From NCBI GenBank assembly GCA_902363665.1, contig CABJAW010000004.1:186001-250000 (forward strand): a stretch of 64,000 nucleotides of DNA. The letters are read 5' to 3'. The translations under genes were made by a program, and so were the position numbers. The stretch is from Lachnospiraceae bacterium. Its GTDB lineage: Bacteria; Bacillota; Clostridia; Lachnospirales; Lachnospiraceae. The notes beneath the pieces were generated by a model, which saw only the letters and a list, made by a program, of their open reading frames with translations, made no database searches and was not told the DNA's origin. Shown piece after piece: positions 1 through 7,208 of this stretch. The stretch's first letter is position 1. The number at the start of each line of letters is the position of its first letter.

Positions 1-159
1 GTCAACATGGGCGTGCGGGTACTGGCAGCGCTTCCGCTGGTATTTGTATTTGGATTTGGAATTGAGGCGCTGCCGTATTCCTATCTGGCAGGCTGGATCG
101 GAATGATGGTGGTGGAAGCACCGCTGCTGGTGAAAATATACCGAAGAGGAGAAAACTGA
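1..159 (+). CDS. C-terminal end of an integral membrane protein, possibly MATE-type transporter (partial)
   Basis: The reading frame is open from base 1 and ends at TGA 157-159, giving 52 residues of a protein that starts outside the window. Two hydrophobic segments (about residues 5-22 and 25-45) are followed by a short basic tail (KIYRRGEN). Alternating helices with a basic cytoplasmic end resemble the last helices of MATE or polysaccharide-flippase transporters, but no diagnostic motif lies in this fragment, so the family is a guess. A rho-independent terminator follows directly, so this gene is not in the same transcript as the cluster that begins at 266. Confidence 0.5.
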   Translation, partial: VNMGVRVLAALPLVFVFGFGIEALPYSYLAGWIGMMVVEAPLLVKIYRRGEN

Positions 160-167
160 ACGTTTCG

Positions 168-201
168 TAAGAGCCTTGCCTGGTCAGGGCTCTTCTTTTT
201 T
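168..201 (+). terminator. Rho-independent terminator after the first partial gene
   Basis: AAGAGCC (169-175) pairs with GGGCTCTT (187-194) and is followed by a run of T. It separates the partial membrane protein from the SipW cluster. Confidence 0.8.
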
Positions 202-265
202 GGAGGTATAAGGTGAGATATCGATATTCTTACAAAAGAGAACGAAAACGCAGGAAGGAAATAAG

Positions 266-595
266 ATGAAGAAGAAAACAGGAAAATGGACCAGGCAGGT
301 CAGGCTGGCCGGGATTCTTTTTGTCATTGGCGTGCTGACCCTTGCTATATATGGAAGCTTTGCAGCGTATACAAGCTTTAACAGTGTGAAACGAGTGGTA
401 TCGACCGGAATGCAAAGCGATACGATGTTCAGCTCAAACTATCTTTCACAGATGAATCTGGATGATCAGAATTATCCGGTTAAGCGTATTTCACTTGCGG
501 AGAAGGCCGGAGCGTGTACCTTTGTCGTTCAGGTTTGCAACTATATCTGGGGGACAGTAAACGGTATAATCTTAATAATATTACTTATAACGTAA
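266..595 (+). pseudogene. SipW-type secreted protein, N-terminal part, frameshifted
   Basis: The start at 266 has a good ribosome site (AGGAAGGA). The product begins with a basic stretch, a hydrophobic helix (about residues 13-33) and AAYTSFNS, the form of a SipW-cognate signal peptide. The frame ends at 595 with an atypical hydrophobic tail (IILIILLIT). If one extra G is supposed in the G5 run at 551-555, the frame continues from CNYIWG into DSKRYNLNNITYNVTAQLY, which looks like genuine secreted-protein sequence, and then stops at 637-639. I infer a one-base deletion in a gene whose 3' part has also been lost. The sequence just downstream belongs to a different family member (608-1282). Sequencing error in the G run is an alternative. 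Confidence 0.55.
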
Positions 596-607
596 CCGCA
601 CAGCTGT

Positions 608-1282
608 ATGCAATGGATGGTGGACAGCTTTGAGGGTCTGACGCCGGTGTCGACGAACCGGATCAGCGGCGGATTTCAGAAGGTGACGAAGTTTATCGAC
701 GGTACGGGTTCTCAGCCGGATCTGGTGGCGGGACTGTTCGGAAGAAGCCGGGAAGCGGATCAGGATTATTACCATACAAGTCTGTTTCTGAGGACAAACG
801 GATCTGCGACAGATATTTACCTTTCAAACATCGGATTTGAGGACAGCGATAAAAAAAGTCCGATTTCCTCTGCAATCCGTGTTGGCCTGGTGGTACATAA
901 GGCAGGGCTGGATCAGGGCATAACAGGCGAGTATATTTTTGCAATCAGTGACAAAAAGAACCCGGAAAAACAGTACAATACGGCGACAGGACGCGAGGGC
1001 TATGTGCTGGATTCCTCCCAAAAAGACGGAACGACTGTTCCGTTTAAGCCGTACAATTCTGATGCGTACTGTATTTACGATGTGGATACGGGAACGGTGA
1101 CGCTGAAGCACGAATCACTCAGACTGTGCACCGTCGAGGGAACCGCGGATGGAAAAGCAGGCACACCGGTGCAGGTAGAAATTTACGTCTGGCTGGAAGG
1201 CTGCGATGAGGACTGCACGGCGAATCTGTGCAATACGACGCTGAGAAATCTGGCGGTATCATTCGCGGGACTGGGCCAGTAG
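608..1282 (+). CDS. C-terminal part of a SipW-cluster secreted protein, start lost
   Basis: These 224 residues match the C-terminal two thirds of the three proteins that follow. Shared features are a (L/M)xPVST motif near the N-terminal end (LTPVSTN) and the ending WLEGCDEDC...LAVSFAG, compare YLEGCDEQC...LALAFAG and YLEGCDPDC...IHLAFYG. The ATG at 608 has no ribosome site, there is no signal peptide, and the frame is the one used by the broken ORF upstream. I read it as the 3' part of a family member fused by deletion to a different N-terminal half, so it is probably not translated as a secreted protein. The function of the family is unknown; a surface or filament subunit is inferred from the two SipW peptidases encoded downstream. 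Confidence 0.55.
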   Translation: MQWMVDSFEGLTPVSTNRISGGFQKVTKFIDGTGSQPDLVAGLFGRSREADQDYYHTSLFLRTNGSATDIYLSNIGFEDSDKKSPISSAIRVGLVVHKAGLDQGITGEYIFAISDKKNPEKQYNTATGREGYVLDSSQKDGTTVPFKPYNSDAYCIYDVDTGTVTLKHESLRLCTVEGTADGKAGTPVQVEIYVWLEGCDEDCTANLCNTTLRNLAVSFAGLGQ

Positions 1283-1449
1283 GAATACAATGGAAATATA
1301 TGAGATGGAGTTGCCACACGTGAGGCAGTGCAGAATATAAATAAAAGATGGTTAAACCGCAAAAAACAGATGCTCCTGAAAGAAAAATGCCGGGCAGAAA
1401 AGTCTGGCGGCCGGCACAGGAAATCGAAACAGAAAGGAGGTCTCTGCCC

Positions 1450-2319
1450 ATGAATCCGGAAGTTCAGAAATTAAAGCATTCTTTTTGGATGTCGATATTC
1501 TGGATCGTGCTGCTTCTTGTGGCCGTGACAGGGAGCACGTACGCGTGGTTTACATTTGCGGGCAGGACTTCCACGAACGTGACGCCGATGGGGGGCTCAA
1601 TCAGCGAGGGTGATGCGGCGCTCCTGATCTCAAATGCATCCGGCGGACCGTTTGATAAGACGTGTGATCTCGTGTTGACCGGCAATCCGGAATCGCTCAG
1701 CCCGGTCTCGACATCTGACCTGCAGCACTTTTTTACGGCAGCGGCACAGAATAAAGAGGGAATTACCGTCCTGTATCAGAACGTGGATGCGCGTGTGGAT
1801 CAGGCGGCGGTACACGGTACGGTCTATCTGAAATGTCAGAATGCGCCGTGCAATGTTTATTTTGACAGAGAAAATCTGAAGCTTGGAAGTGACGGACAGG
1901 CACTGGCGGCCATGCGGCTGGGGCTTCGCATCACGTCAAATAGTGGAACACAGACGTTTCTGTTTCAGTTAAACAGCCTTGGCGCGACGGGAAATGCGCA
2001 GACGGTGCGGACAATTGCAGGATCTTCGGCGGTCGTTTCGGCGATTTCCGGGAATGGCCAGCCGTCGTATGTGGATGATCCGGCGCTTGATATTTCGGAA
2101 TTTATGGCACAGGCCGGGGCAAATGAGAACGAATATAAGCCGGGAGCCCGTTCGCTCGTCTCTTTGCAGGCGGATGAGGTGGCGACCGTTGAATATTATC
2201 TGTATCTGGAGGGCTGCGATGAACAGTGCTCCAACGCAGTGCAAAGCAGAAGCTCGGAGCTTGCGCTGGCGTTTGCCGGTGTGGATGCGAAGAGTGAACA
2301 GGAAGGGGAGAGTGGATGA
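1450..2319 (+). CDS. SipW-dependent-type secreted protein
   Basis: The frame is open from 1348, but ATG 1450 is chosen because AGAAAGGAGG lies 9 bases upstream and the signal peptide starts there. The 289-residue product has a short basic N-terminus, a hydrophobic helix (about residues 14-32) and GSTYAWFT, the aromatic motif typical of SipW-cognate signal peptides, after which cleavage is expected. The mature part has LSPVST (about 82-87) and the ending YLEGCDEQCSN...LALAFAG, with two cysteines that could form a disulfide. No transmembrane C-terminus or LPxTG motif is seen, so it is probably released or polymerised rather than sortase-anchored. It overlaps the next gene by 4 bases (ATGA). Its biochemical role is not recognised. 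Confidence 0.75.
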   Translation: MNPEVQKLKHSFWMSIFWIVLLLVAVTGSTYAWFTFAGRTSTNVTPMGGSISEGDAALLISNASGGPFDKTCDLVLTGNPESLSPVSTSDLQHFFTAAAQNKEGITVLYQNVDARVDQAAVHGTVYLKCQNAPCNVYFDRENLKLGSDGQALAAMRLGLRITSNSGTQTFLFQLNSLGATGNAQTVRTIAGSSAVVSAISGNGQPSYVDDPALDISEFMAQAGANENEYKPGARSLVSLQADEVATVEYYLYLEGCDEQCSNAVQSRSSELALAFAGVDAKSEQEGESG

Positions 2320-3176
2320 AACGTGTATTCAGGATCTGGTTCCTGAGTGTGACAACGATCGCAGCTCTTCTGGCGCTTTCGGCGGCGACTTATGCCTGGT
2401 TTACTTCGAACAGGCAGGTCTCGACGAACACGGCGTCGGCAAGGACCGGTGAGGAAACACTGGAGCTTCAGGTCAGCAGCATCGGTGGAAGCGGCTTCCG
2501 AAGTGAGGAGACTGCCACAATCCGTCAGGTGAACAGCCAGAGCCAGGATCGGCTGATGCCGGTTTCTACGGCGGATCTGGTGAATTTTGTGTATGCGCCG
2601 TCCACGAACGGCGGAATGGCCTCCTCTTTTAAAAAGGTGGAAAAGGAAGAATATCTGTATCACGGCAGGCTTTATCTGCGGGCCACGGGGACGGGCTGGC
2701 CGTCCTCTGCGAGACTGAAGCTGTATCTGGACCAAAGTGACGGAGTGCTCGGAGAAGCTTCCGGTACTCTTCTGACGGCATCAAGGCTGGGGCTGACGTT
2801 TGACGGCAGTGCTTCCTCGGCGGTGATTCTCCGGCTGACAGAGAATGAGAGTCCGCGTGGACAGCAGGTATATAATACGGTGATCGGCGGACAGACGCTT
2901 GAAAAAAATCAGGTGCTTGCCTGGAATGGAACCGGCGTGCGGGCCGCAGGCGATCCATCGCGGGCGATCACAGATTATACAGTGTCGTTTGAGCACGCAT
3001 CGGTCACGGAGCCGCAGCGCACGCTTCTTGAGATGGAGCTGAACCGCATTTATACAGTAGATGTTTACTTTTATCTTGAAGGGTGTGATCCGGACTGCTC
3101 GGACAGTGTGAGTGATCAGGAGGCCGACATTCACCTCGCCTTTTACGGCGTGATCGACCGGGGGGAGGGCGGCTGA
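2316..3176 (+). CDS. SipW-dependent-type secreted protein
   Basis: The 286-residue product shares the plan of its neighbours: hydrophobic helix (about residues 7-24), AATYAWFTSN at the expected cleavage region, LMPVSTADL at about 84-92, and YLEGCDPDCSD...IHLAFYG at the C-terminus. The start overlaps the stop of the previous gene, with GGGGAGAG as ribosome site, so the genes are translationally coupled. The mature sequence is rich in Ser, Thr and Gly with few motifs, as in extracellular beta-sheet proteins. I infer a TasA-like or camelysin-like surface subunit from the signal peptide and the nearby SipW peptidases, but do not recognise a named family. Confidence 0.75.
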   Translation: MKRVFRIWFLSVTTIAALLALSAATYAWFTSNRQVSTNTASARTGEETLELQVSSIGGSGFRSEETATIRQVNSQSQDRLMPVSTADLVNFVYAPSTNGGMASSFKKVEKEEYLYHGRLYLRATGTGWPSSARLKLYLDQSDGVLGEASGTLLTASRLGLTFDGSASSAVILRLTENESPRGQQVYNTVIGGQTLEKNQVLAWNGTGVRAAGDPSRAITDYTVSFEHASVTEPQRTLLEMELNRIYTVDVYFYLEGCDPDCSDSVSDQEADIHLAFYGVIDRGEGG

Positions 3177-4054
3177 TGAAGCAGACACAGAGAAAGAATG
3201 ATATCCGGGAAAGCGGGCAGAGCAGCAAAAAAAGCTTTTCCGGGAACCGGGATGAACGTATGGACACCGGAAAAAGCCCGGATCGCTCCCTGCGCAGCCG
3301 TGTATACACGTCGCTGCTGCTTGCGCTTCTTGCACTTGTGGCGGTGACAGCGGCGACGGTGGCATGGTTTTCGATCGCAGACCGTGCGAGGGTAAGGACG
3401 ATGAGCCTGGAGATCGTGGCAGATGTGGATCTGAGAATGGATCTTGACCCGCATCAGACGATTGACCAGTACGTAAAGACGCTGTCGTTTGAGTCGATTG
3501 CAAAAAGGATTCAGAGTGAAAAGGGATTTTCGATGGAGGAGACACCGCTTCAGCCGGTGACGACCGATGATGCGGTGACGTTTACGTATGAAAACGGCAG
3601 CGTTGTGGATGACAAAAGCGGTGCGTATCTTGAGGTGACGCTGCATTTTATGGCGGAAAAGGACATGGTGGTGCATCTGACCAGCGCGAACAGCAGTGAG
3701 AGCAGTACGGATGGAACGGTAGTGCTGTCGGAGACGGCAGGGCTTCCGGAAGCGATGCGGATCTCGTTTGCCGCGGATAACCAGACCTGGATCTACGATC
3801 CGGGCATGGGGAATGAGAGCAGTACACAGGGGAGTATGAAAACCTTTGGACTGCCGGGAGCAGACCGCATGACACTGGCTGACGATAACGCAATGTTTTC
3901 CTTAAAACAGGGAGAGGACAAGGCAGTTATCATGCACATCTGGCTGGAAGGCACGGCACCGACCTGTACCGATGAGCTGCGGGCCTCCCAGTATGCGATC
4001 CGGCTGCGGTTTACCGGAGACAGCGGCGAAGGGCAGGAAGCTGCGGAGACGTAG
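3176..4054 (+). CDS. SipW-dependent-type secreted protein, divergent member
   Basis: The 292-residue product starts at ATG 3176, overlapping the previous TGA and preceded by GGGGGAGGG. It differs from its siblings in a long polar N-terminus of about 40 residues before the hydrophobic helix (about residues 43-60), which ends in AATVAWFSIAD, a variant of the YAWFT motif. It also has LQPVTTDDAV instead of PVST and WLEGTAPTC...IRLRFTG instead of the EGCD form, so one of the two paired cysteines is lost. The long cytoplasmic N-terminus could bind another cluster protein. An internal ATG at 3261 would shorten it but lacks a better ribosome site. Function unknown. Confidence 0.7.
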   Translation: MKQTQRKNDIRESGQSSKKSFSGNRDERMDTGKSPDRSLRSRVYTSLLLALLALVAVTAATVAWFSIADRARVRTMSLEIVADVDLRMDLDPHQTIDQYVKTLSFESIAKRIQSEKGFSMEETPLQPVTTDDAVTFTYENGSVVDDKSGAYLEVTLHFMAEKDMVVHLTSANSSESSTDGTVVLSETAGLPEAMRISFAADNQTWIYDPGMGNESSTQGSMKTFGLPGADRMTLADDNAMFSLKQGEDKAVIMHIWLEGTAPTCTDELRASQYAIRLRFTGDSGEGQEAAET

Positions 4055-4225
4055 AATTGAACCGAGTCAAGCCACTCCTGATAAGCGGCGAAGACCGATG
4101 ACGCGGCTGGAAGGCTGCGTGTACCTGCCCAGCTTTGACATGAGTGCAGCATCGGAAACGGAAATATGGAGTCAAAAAGGGCTTCTGGAACATAGAAACA
4201 GCAAACAAACAAGGGAGAAAAAGAA
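4055..4225. other. Intergenic spacer with no recognised feature
   Basis: 171 bases between the secreted-protein genes and the first signal peptidase. I see no terminator, promoter or RNA motif; an AAGGGAG ribosome site lies at the 3' end for the gene at 4226. Confidence 0.5.
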
Positions 4226-5239
4226 ATGAAAGTAGTGAAACGTCTTGGAACTGTCGTGCTCAGCATTGTGCTGTGGATTGTCATTCTTGTAGCAGCGCTG
4301 TATGCATTTACGACGATGGCAACGAGAGACAATCAAAATGTCGCAAATATTCTTGGCTACACGCCGCTGGTGGTAAAATCAGATTCCATGGCACCGACGT
4401 TTTCTGCCGGTGATCTGATCTTTATTAAGAAATGTGATACTTCGACGCTGGAAGAGGGAGATATCATCTGCTTCCACACGATTATCGAAAATGAGTATGC
4501 GCTGAATACGCATAGAATCAAGAGCATCGAGACGGTTGGAGAGGCGCGGAGCTACACGACGGTCGGTGATAACAACAATGGTGTGGCCGATCTTCACGTG
4601 ATTTCAGACGGCGATATCGTAGGAAAGTATGTCGGACACCTGCAGGGCGTCGGCAGGGTGATGGATTTCCTTTCCAGCAGTACCGGATTCCTGATCGTGA
4701 TCGTACTTCCGATGCTTCTCTTCTTTATTTATCAGGTATATCATCTCATCATGATCAGTATTCGCCTGAAGAAGGCAGTAGCGGTGGAGACAGCGCGTGA
4801 GGTAGAGGCGGCGAAAATGCAGGCGGTGAACGGTGCAGCAAAACCAAACGCTGAATCAGCCGCAGATGTAAAACAGAATGCAGCACCGGTAAATACAGAT
4901 ATGATGCAGAACACGGAAGCAGCACCGGTAAACGCAAATCAGACGAGTGACACTGCTGTATCTGCAAAGACCGAGACGCAGCGGGCAAAGGAAGAAGCGC
5001 AGGCAGCGCTTGCAGAGGCGCAGAAGATTCGCGAGGAAGCCGAGGCGATCAAAGCGCAGGCCGAGGCCGAGGCGGCGCTTGCTGAGGCAAAACGTCTTCG
5101 CGAGGAAGCGGAAGCGATGAAAGCCCAGGCGCAGGCGGAGCTGGAAAAAGCGAAGCAGGAGACAACGAAGGAAGCTACTAAAGCCGGCGCTGCGGAAACA
5201 GTGCAGGCAGACGGCAGCGGGGAGGATAAAAAGGCGTGA
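4226..5239 (+). CDS. sipW: ER-type (SipW-like) signal peptidase I with cytoplasmic coiled-coil tail
   Basis: A membrane serine protease expected to cleave SipW-type signal peptides. Residues about 9-28 form the first membrane helix, followed by VVKSDSMAPTFSAGDL, the signal peptidase box with the catalytic serine (about residue 53). NTHRI supplies a histidine where bacterial type enzymes have lysine, which defines the archaeal/ER/SipW type, and VGDNNN is the conserved following box. A second helix (about 150-172) returns the chain to the cytoplasm. The remaining ~160 residues are unusual: an Ala/Glu/Lys/Gln-rich region with repeated EEAxAxxAEAxxIREEAEA patterns predicted to form a coiled coil. 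The same kind of sequence is in the protein at 7209. It overlaps the next start by 4 bases. Confidence 0.85.
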   Translation: MKVVKRLGTVVLSIVLWIVILVAALYAFTTMATRDNQNVANILGYTPLVVKSDSMAPTFSAGDLIFIKKCDTSTLEEGDIICFHTIIENEYALNTHRIKSIETVGEARSYTTVGDNNNGVADLHVISDGDIVGKYVGHLQGVGRVMDFLSSSTGFLIVIVLPMLLFFIYQVYHLIMISIRLKKAVAVETAREVEAAKMQAVNGAAKPNAESAADVKQNAAPVNTDMMQNTEAAPVNANQTSDTAVSAKTETQRAKEEAQAALAEAQKIREEAEAIKAQAEAEAALAEAKRLREEAEAMKAQAQAELEKAKQETTKEATKAGAAETVQADGSGEDKKA

Positions 5240-6972
5240 GTGAATTTCTGAAGTTTGCGTATGAGCTGCTCTCACAGGTTGTCTATAACCTTGTGGTCTG
5301 GCTGGCGGCGCTTCTGAAGGTGCTGGTGACCGGCTGGGCACAGTATTTTCTGATCTTTATTACGTATTTTCCGACACTTAGCATTCCGGGAAAGATCCTT
5401 TCGGTGCTGCTGATGCTGCTCCTGATCGCGATTCCGGTTCTGATCATTGTGATCGTGGTGCGCAGGATCATTCTGAATCATCAGCTAAAAGCGGATAAGG
5501 CGGACAATGCGGCACTGTACCGGGAGATCGGACGGCTGAACAAGCAGGTACTTTCTCTGATGGATGAGAAGAACAGCATTCTCGCGCTGAAGGTCAACGC
5601 AATGGGCGGCACGGAGCGGATTCCGTATGTGGGAGCTTCTGCGCTGACGGATGATGTGATCCCGACCGTGGAAGCGGTGACAGGCGGCGCTGCGCAGGCT
5701 GCGGCTGCCTCTGAGCACTCAGGCGCGGCACAGGGCACAGCTTCCGGCCGGGCGGGCGTGGTCATAGGATCGGCCGGATCAGGAACGGTCACCGGGCAGA
5801 GCGCATCCGGCGTATCGATTCCGGTACCGAATGGCGATGTGGCGAATGCGCCGGTCGTGCAGGCTGTTATTTCCGAGGCAAACCACAATATCGAGCACCG
5901 TTTTCCGAAGCTGGCGCTTGTGGATGAGAAGTATGAGCATTTTGTGCTTCCGGTCTATGACAATGAGATCACGCTGGAGGATTTTGTGGAGCGTTACCGC
6001 CGTTTTGCGGCAAGTCAGATGGGACTGTATTATACACCTGAGATCGTGCGCAGATTCGTGGCCGGTATGGCGGCGAGCAAGCTGTTGATTCTGGAGGGTA
6101 TTTCCGGTACCGGTAAAACGAGTCTTCCATATTCCTTCAGCCGCTATCTGGACAATCCGGCGACAATCGTTTCGGTGCAGCCTTCGTACCGTGACCGCAC
6201 CGAGATCCTCGGTTATTTTAACGAGTTTTCAAAGCGTTTCAATGAAACCGAGTTTCTGCGTGCACTGTATGAGGCGAATTACAGGCCGGATCCGTCGCTG
6301 ATCGTACTTGACGAGATGAACCTCGCACGTATTGAGTATTATTTTGCAGAAATGCTTTCTGTGCTTGAAATGCCAAGCAAAGAGGAATGGGTGCTTGATC
6401 TTGTGCCGACAGCCTGGGCGGGTGATCCGAAGAAGCTTGATGAAGGAAAGATCCACGTATCTGATTCGACCTGGTTTGTCGGAACCGCCAACAATGATGA
6501 TTCCACATTTACGATCACCGATAAGGTATACGACCGTGCGATGCCGATCGAGCTGAATGAGCGTGCGGATGAATTTGAATGTGAGCCGGAGCCGCACTGT
6601 GATGTGACGGCGGAGCACCTGCAGTATCTGTTCCAGAAAGCGAAAGTGGAGCATCCGATCAGCGACGACGCGATGGATAAGCTGCAGAAGATGGATGCTT
6701 ATCTGCAGACACGTTTCCGTCTGGCATTCGGAAACCGTATCATGAAGCAGATGTACGATTTCATTCCGGTCTATGTGGCGTGCGGCGGCACAGAGCTTGG
6801 CGGAATGGATTACATCATTGCGCGTAAGGTGCTCAAAAAATTTGAGAGTATGAATGTCAGCTTCGTGCGCGATGAGATCACGGGACTGATCAATTACATT
6901 GAGAAAACGTTTGGAAAAGCAGAGATGCCGGACAGCAAGGCATACCTGCGGAGAATCCAGAATCTGTACTGA
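5236..6972 (+). CDS. Membrane-anchored McrB-like AAA+ ATPase
   Basis: The product has 578 residues with a GTG start coupled to the previous stop (GGGGAGGA ribosome site). The N-terminus has two or three hydrophobic segments (about residues 12-45 and 53-78), then a short helical stretch and a low-complexity Ala/Gly/Ser linker (about 145-205). The C-terminal half is an AAA_5/McrB-type domain: Walker A GISGTGKTS (about 290-298), Walker B LIVLDEMNLARIEYYF (about 355-370), and a sensor region GTANNDDSTF...YDRAMPIEL corresponding to the GTxNxxDRS...DRAxRRRF region of McrB. Known McrB proteins are soluble partners of McrC nucleases; a membrane anchor is not usual. The DUF2357 gene follows at 7209, so the pair is preserved, here within a secretion cluster. 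I infer a membrane-tethered remodelling motor. Confidence 0.75.
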   Translation: MSEFLKFAYELLSQVVYNLVVWLAALLKVLVTGWAQYFLIFITYFPTLSIPGKILSVLLMLLLIAIPVLIIVIVVRRIILNHQLKADKADNAALYREIGRLNKQVLSLMDEKNSILALKVNAMGGTERIPYVGASALTDDVIPTVEAVTGGAAQAAAASEHSGAAQGTASGRAGVVIGSAGSGTVTGQSASGVSIPVPNGDVANAPVVQAVISEANHNIEHRFPKLALVDEKYEHFVLPVYDNEITLEDFVERYRRFAASQMGLYYTPEIVRRFVAGMAASKLLILEGISGTGKTSLPYSFSRYLDNPATIVSVQPSYRDRTEILGYFNEFSKRFNETEFLRALYEANYRPDPSLIVLDEMNLARIEYYFAEMLSVLEMPSKEEWVLDLVPTAWAGDPKKLDEGKIHVSDSTWFVGTANNDDSTFTITDKVYDRAMPIELNERADEFECEPEPHCDVTAEHLQYLFQKAKVEHPISDDAMDKLQKMDAYLQTRFRLAFGNRIMKQMYDFIPVYVACGGTELGGMDYIIARKVLKKFESMNVSFVRDEITGLINYIEKTFGKAEMPDSKAYLRRIQNLY

Positions 6973-7208
6973 TAAAAAAGAAAGTCCTCTTACTTGTCTT
7001 TCGCACTCTGCTGAACTGCCTTAAATGCATTATTTACGAGGATTGCTATAGGTGAAATTTACCTGGTGCGGTGTAAAATACGGCAGGCGGGGACTTTCGT
7101 ATATCGCAAAATGGGACTCACAATCTCATAAGCCTGCTTAGGATTACGGGAATGATTGTTCAGACATGCTCTGAAAAGTGAGAGCGGCAGAAGGGGAGAA
7201 ACAAAGCA
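6973..7208. other. 236-base spacer between the ATPase and DUF2357 genes
   Basis: No gene is seen. It contains a small hairpin, TTCAGA-catgc-TCTGAA, at 7159-7175 without a U-tract, and AGAAGGGGAG just before 7209. No convincing promoter or terminator was found, so co-transcription with the upstream genes is likely but not shown. Confidence 0.4.

Noticed and set aside
1348..1449. Extended N-terminus of the secreted protein starting at 1348
   Set aside because: A strong ribosome site and a proper signal peptide start at 1450; the extension would bury the signal peptide.
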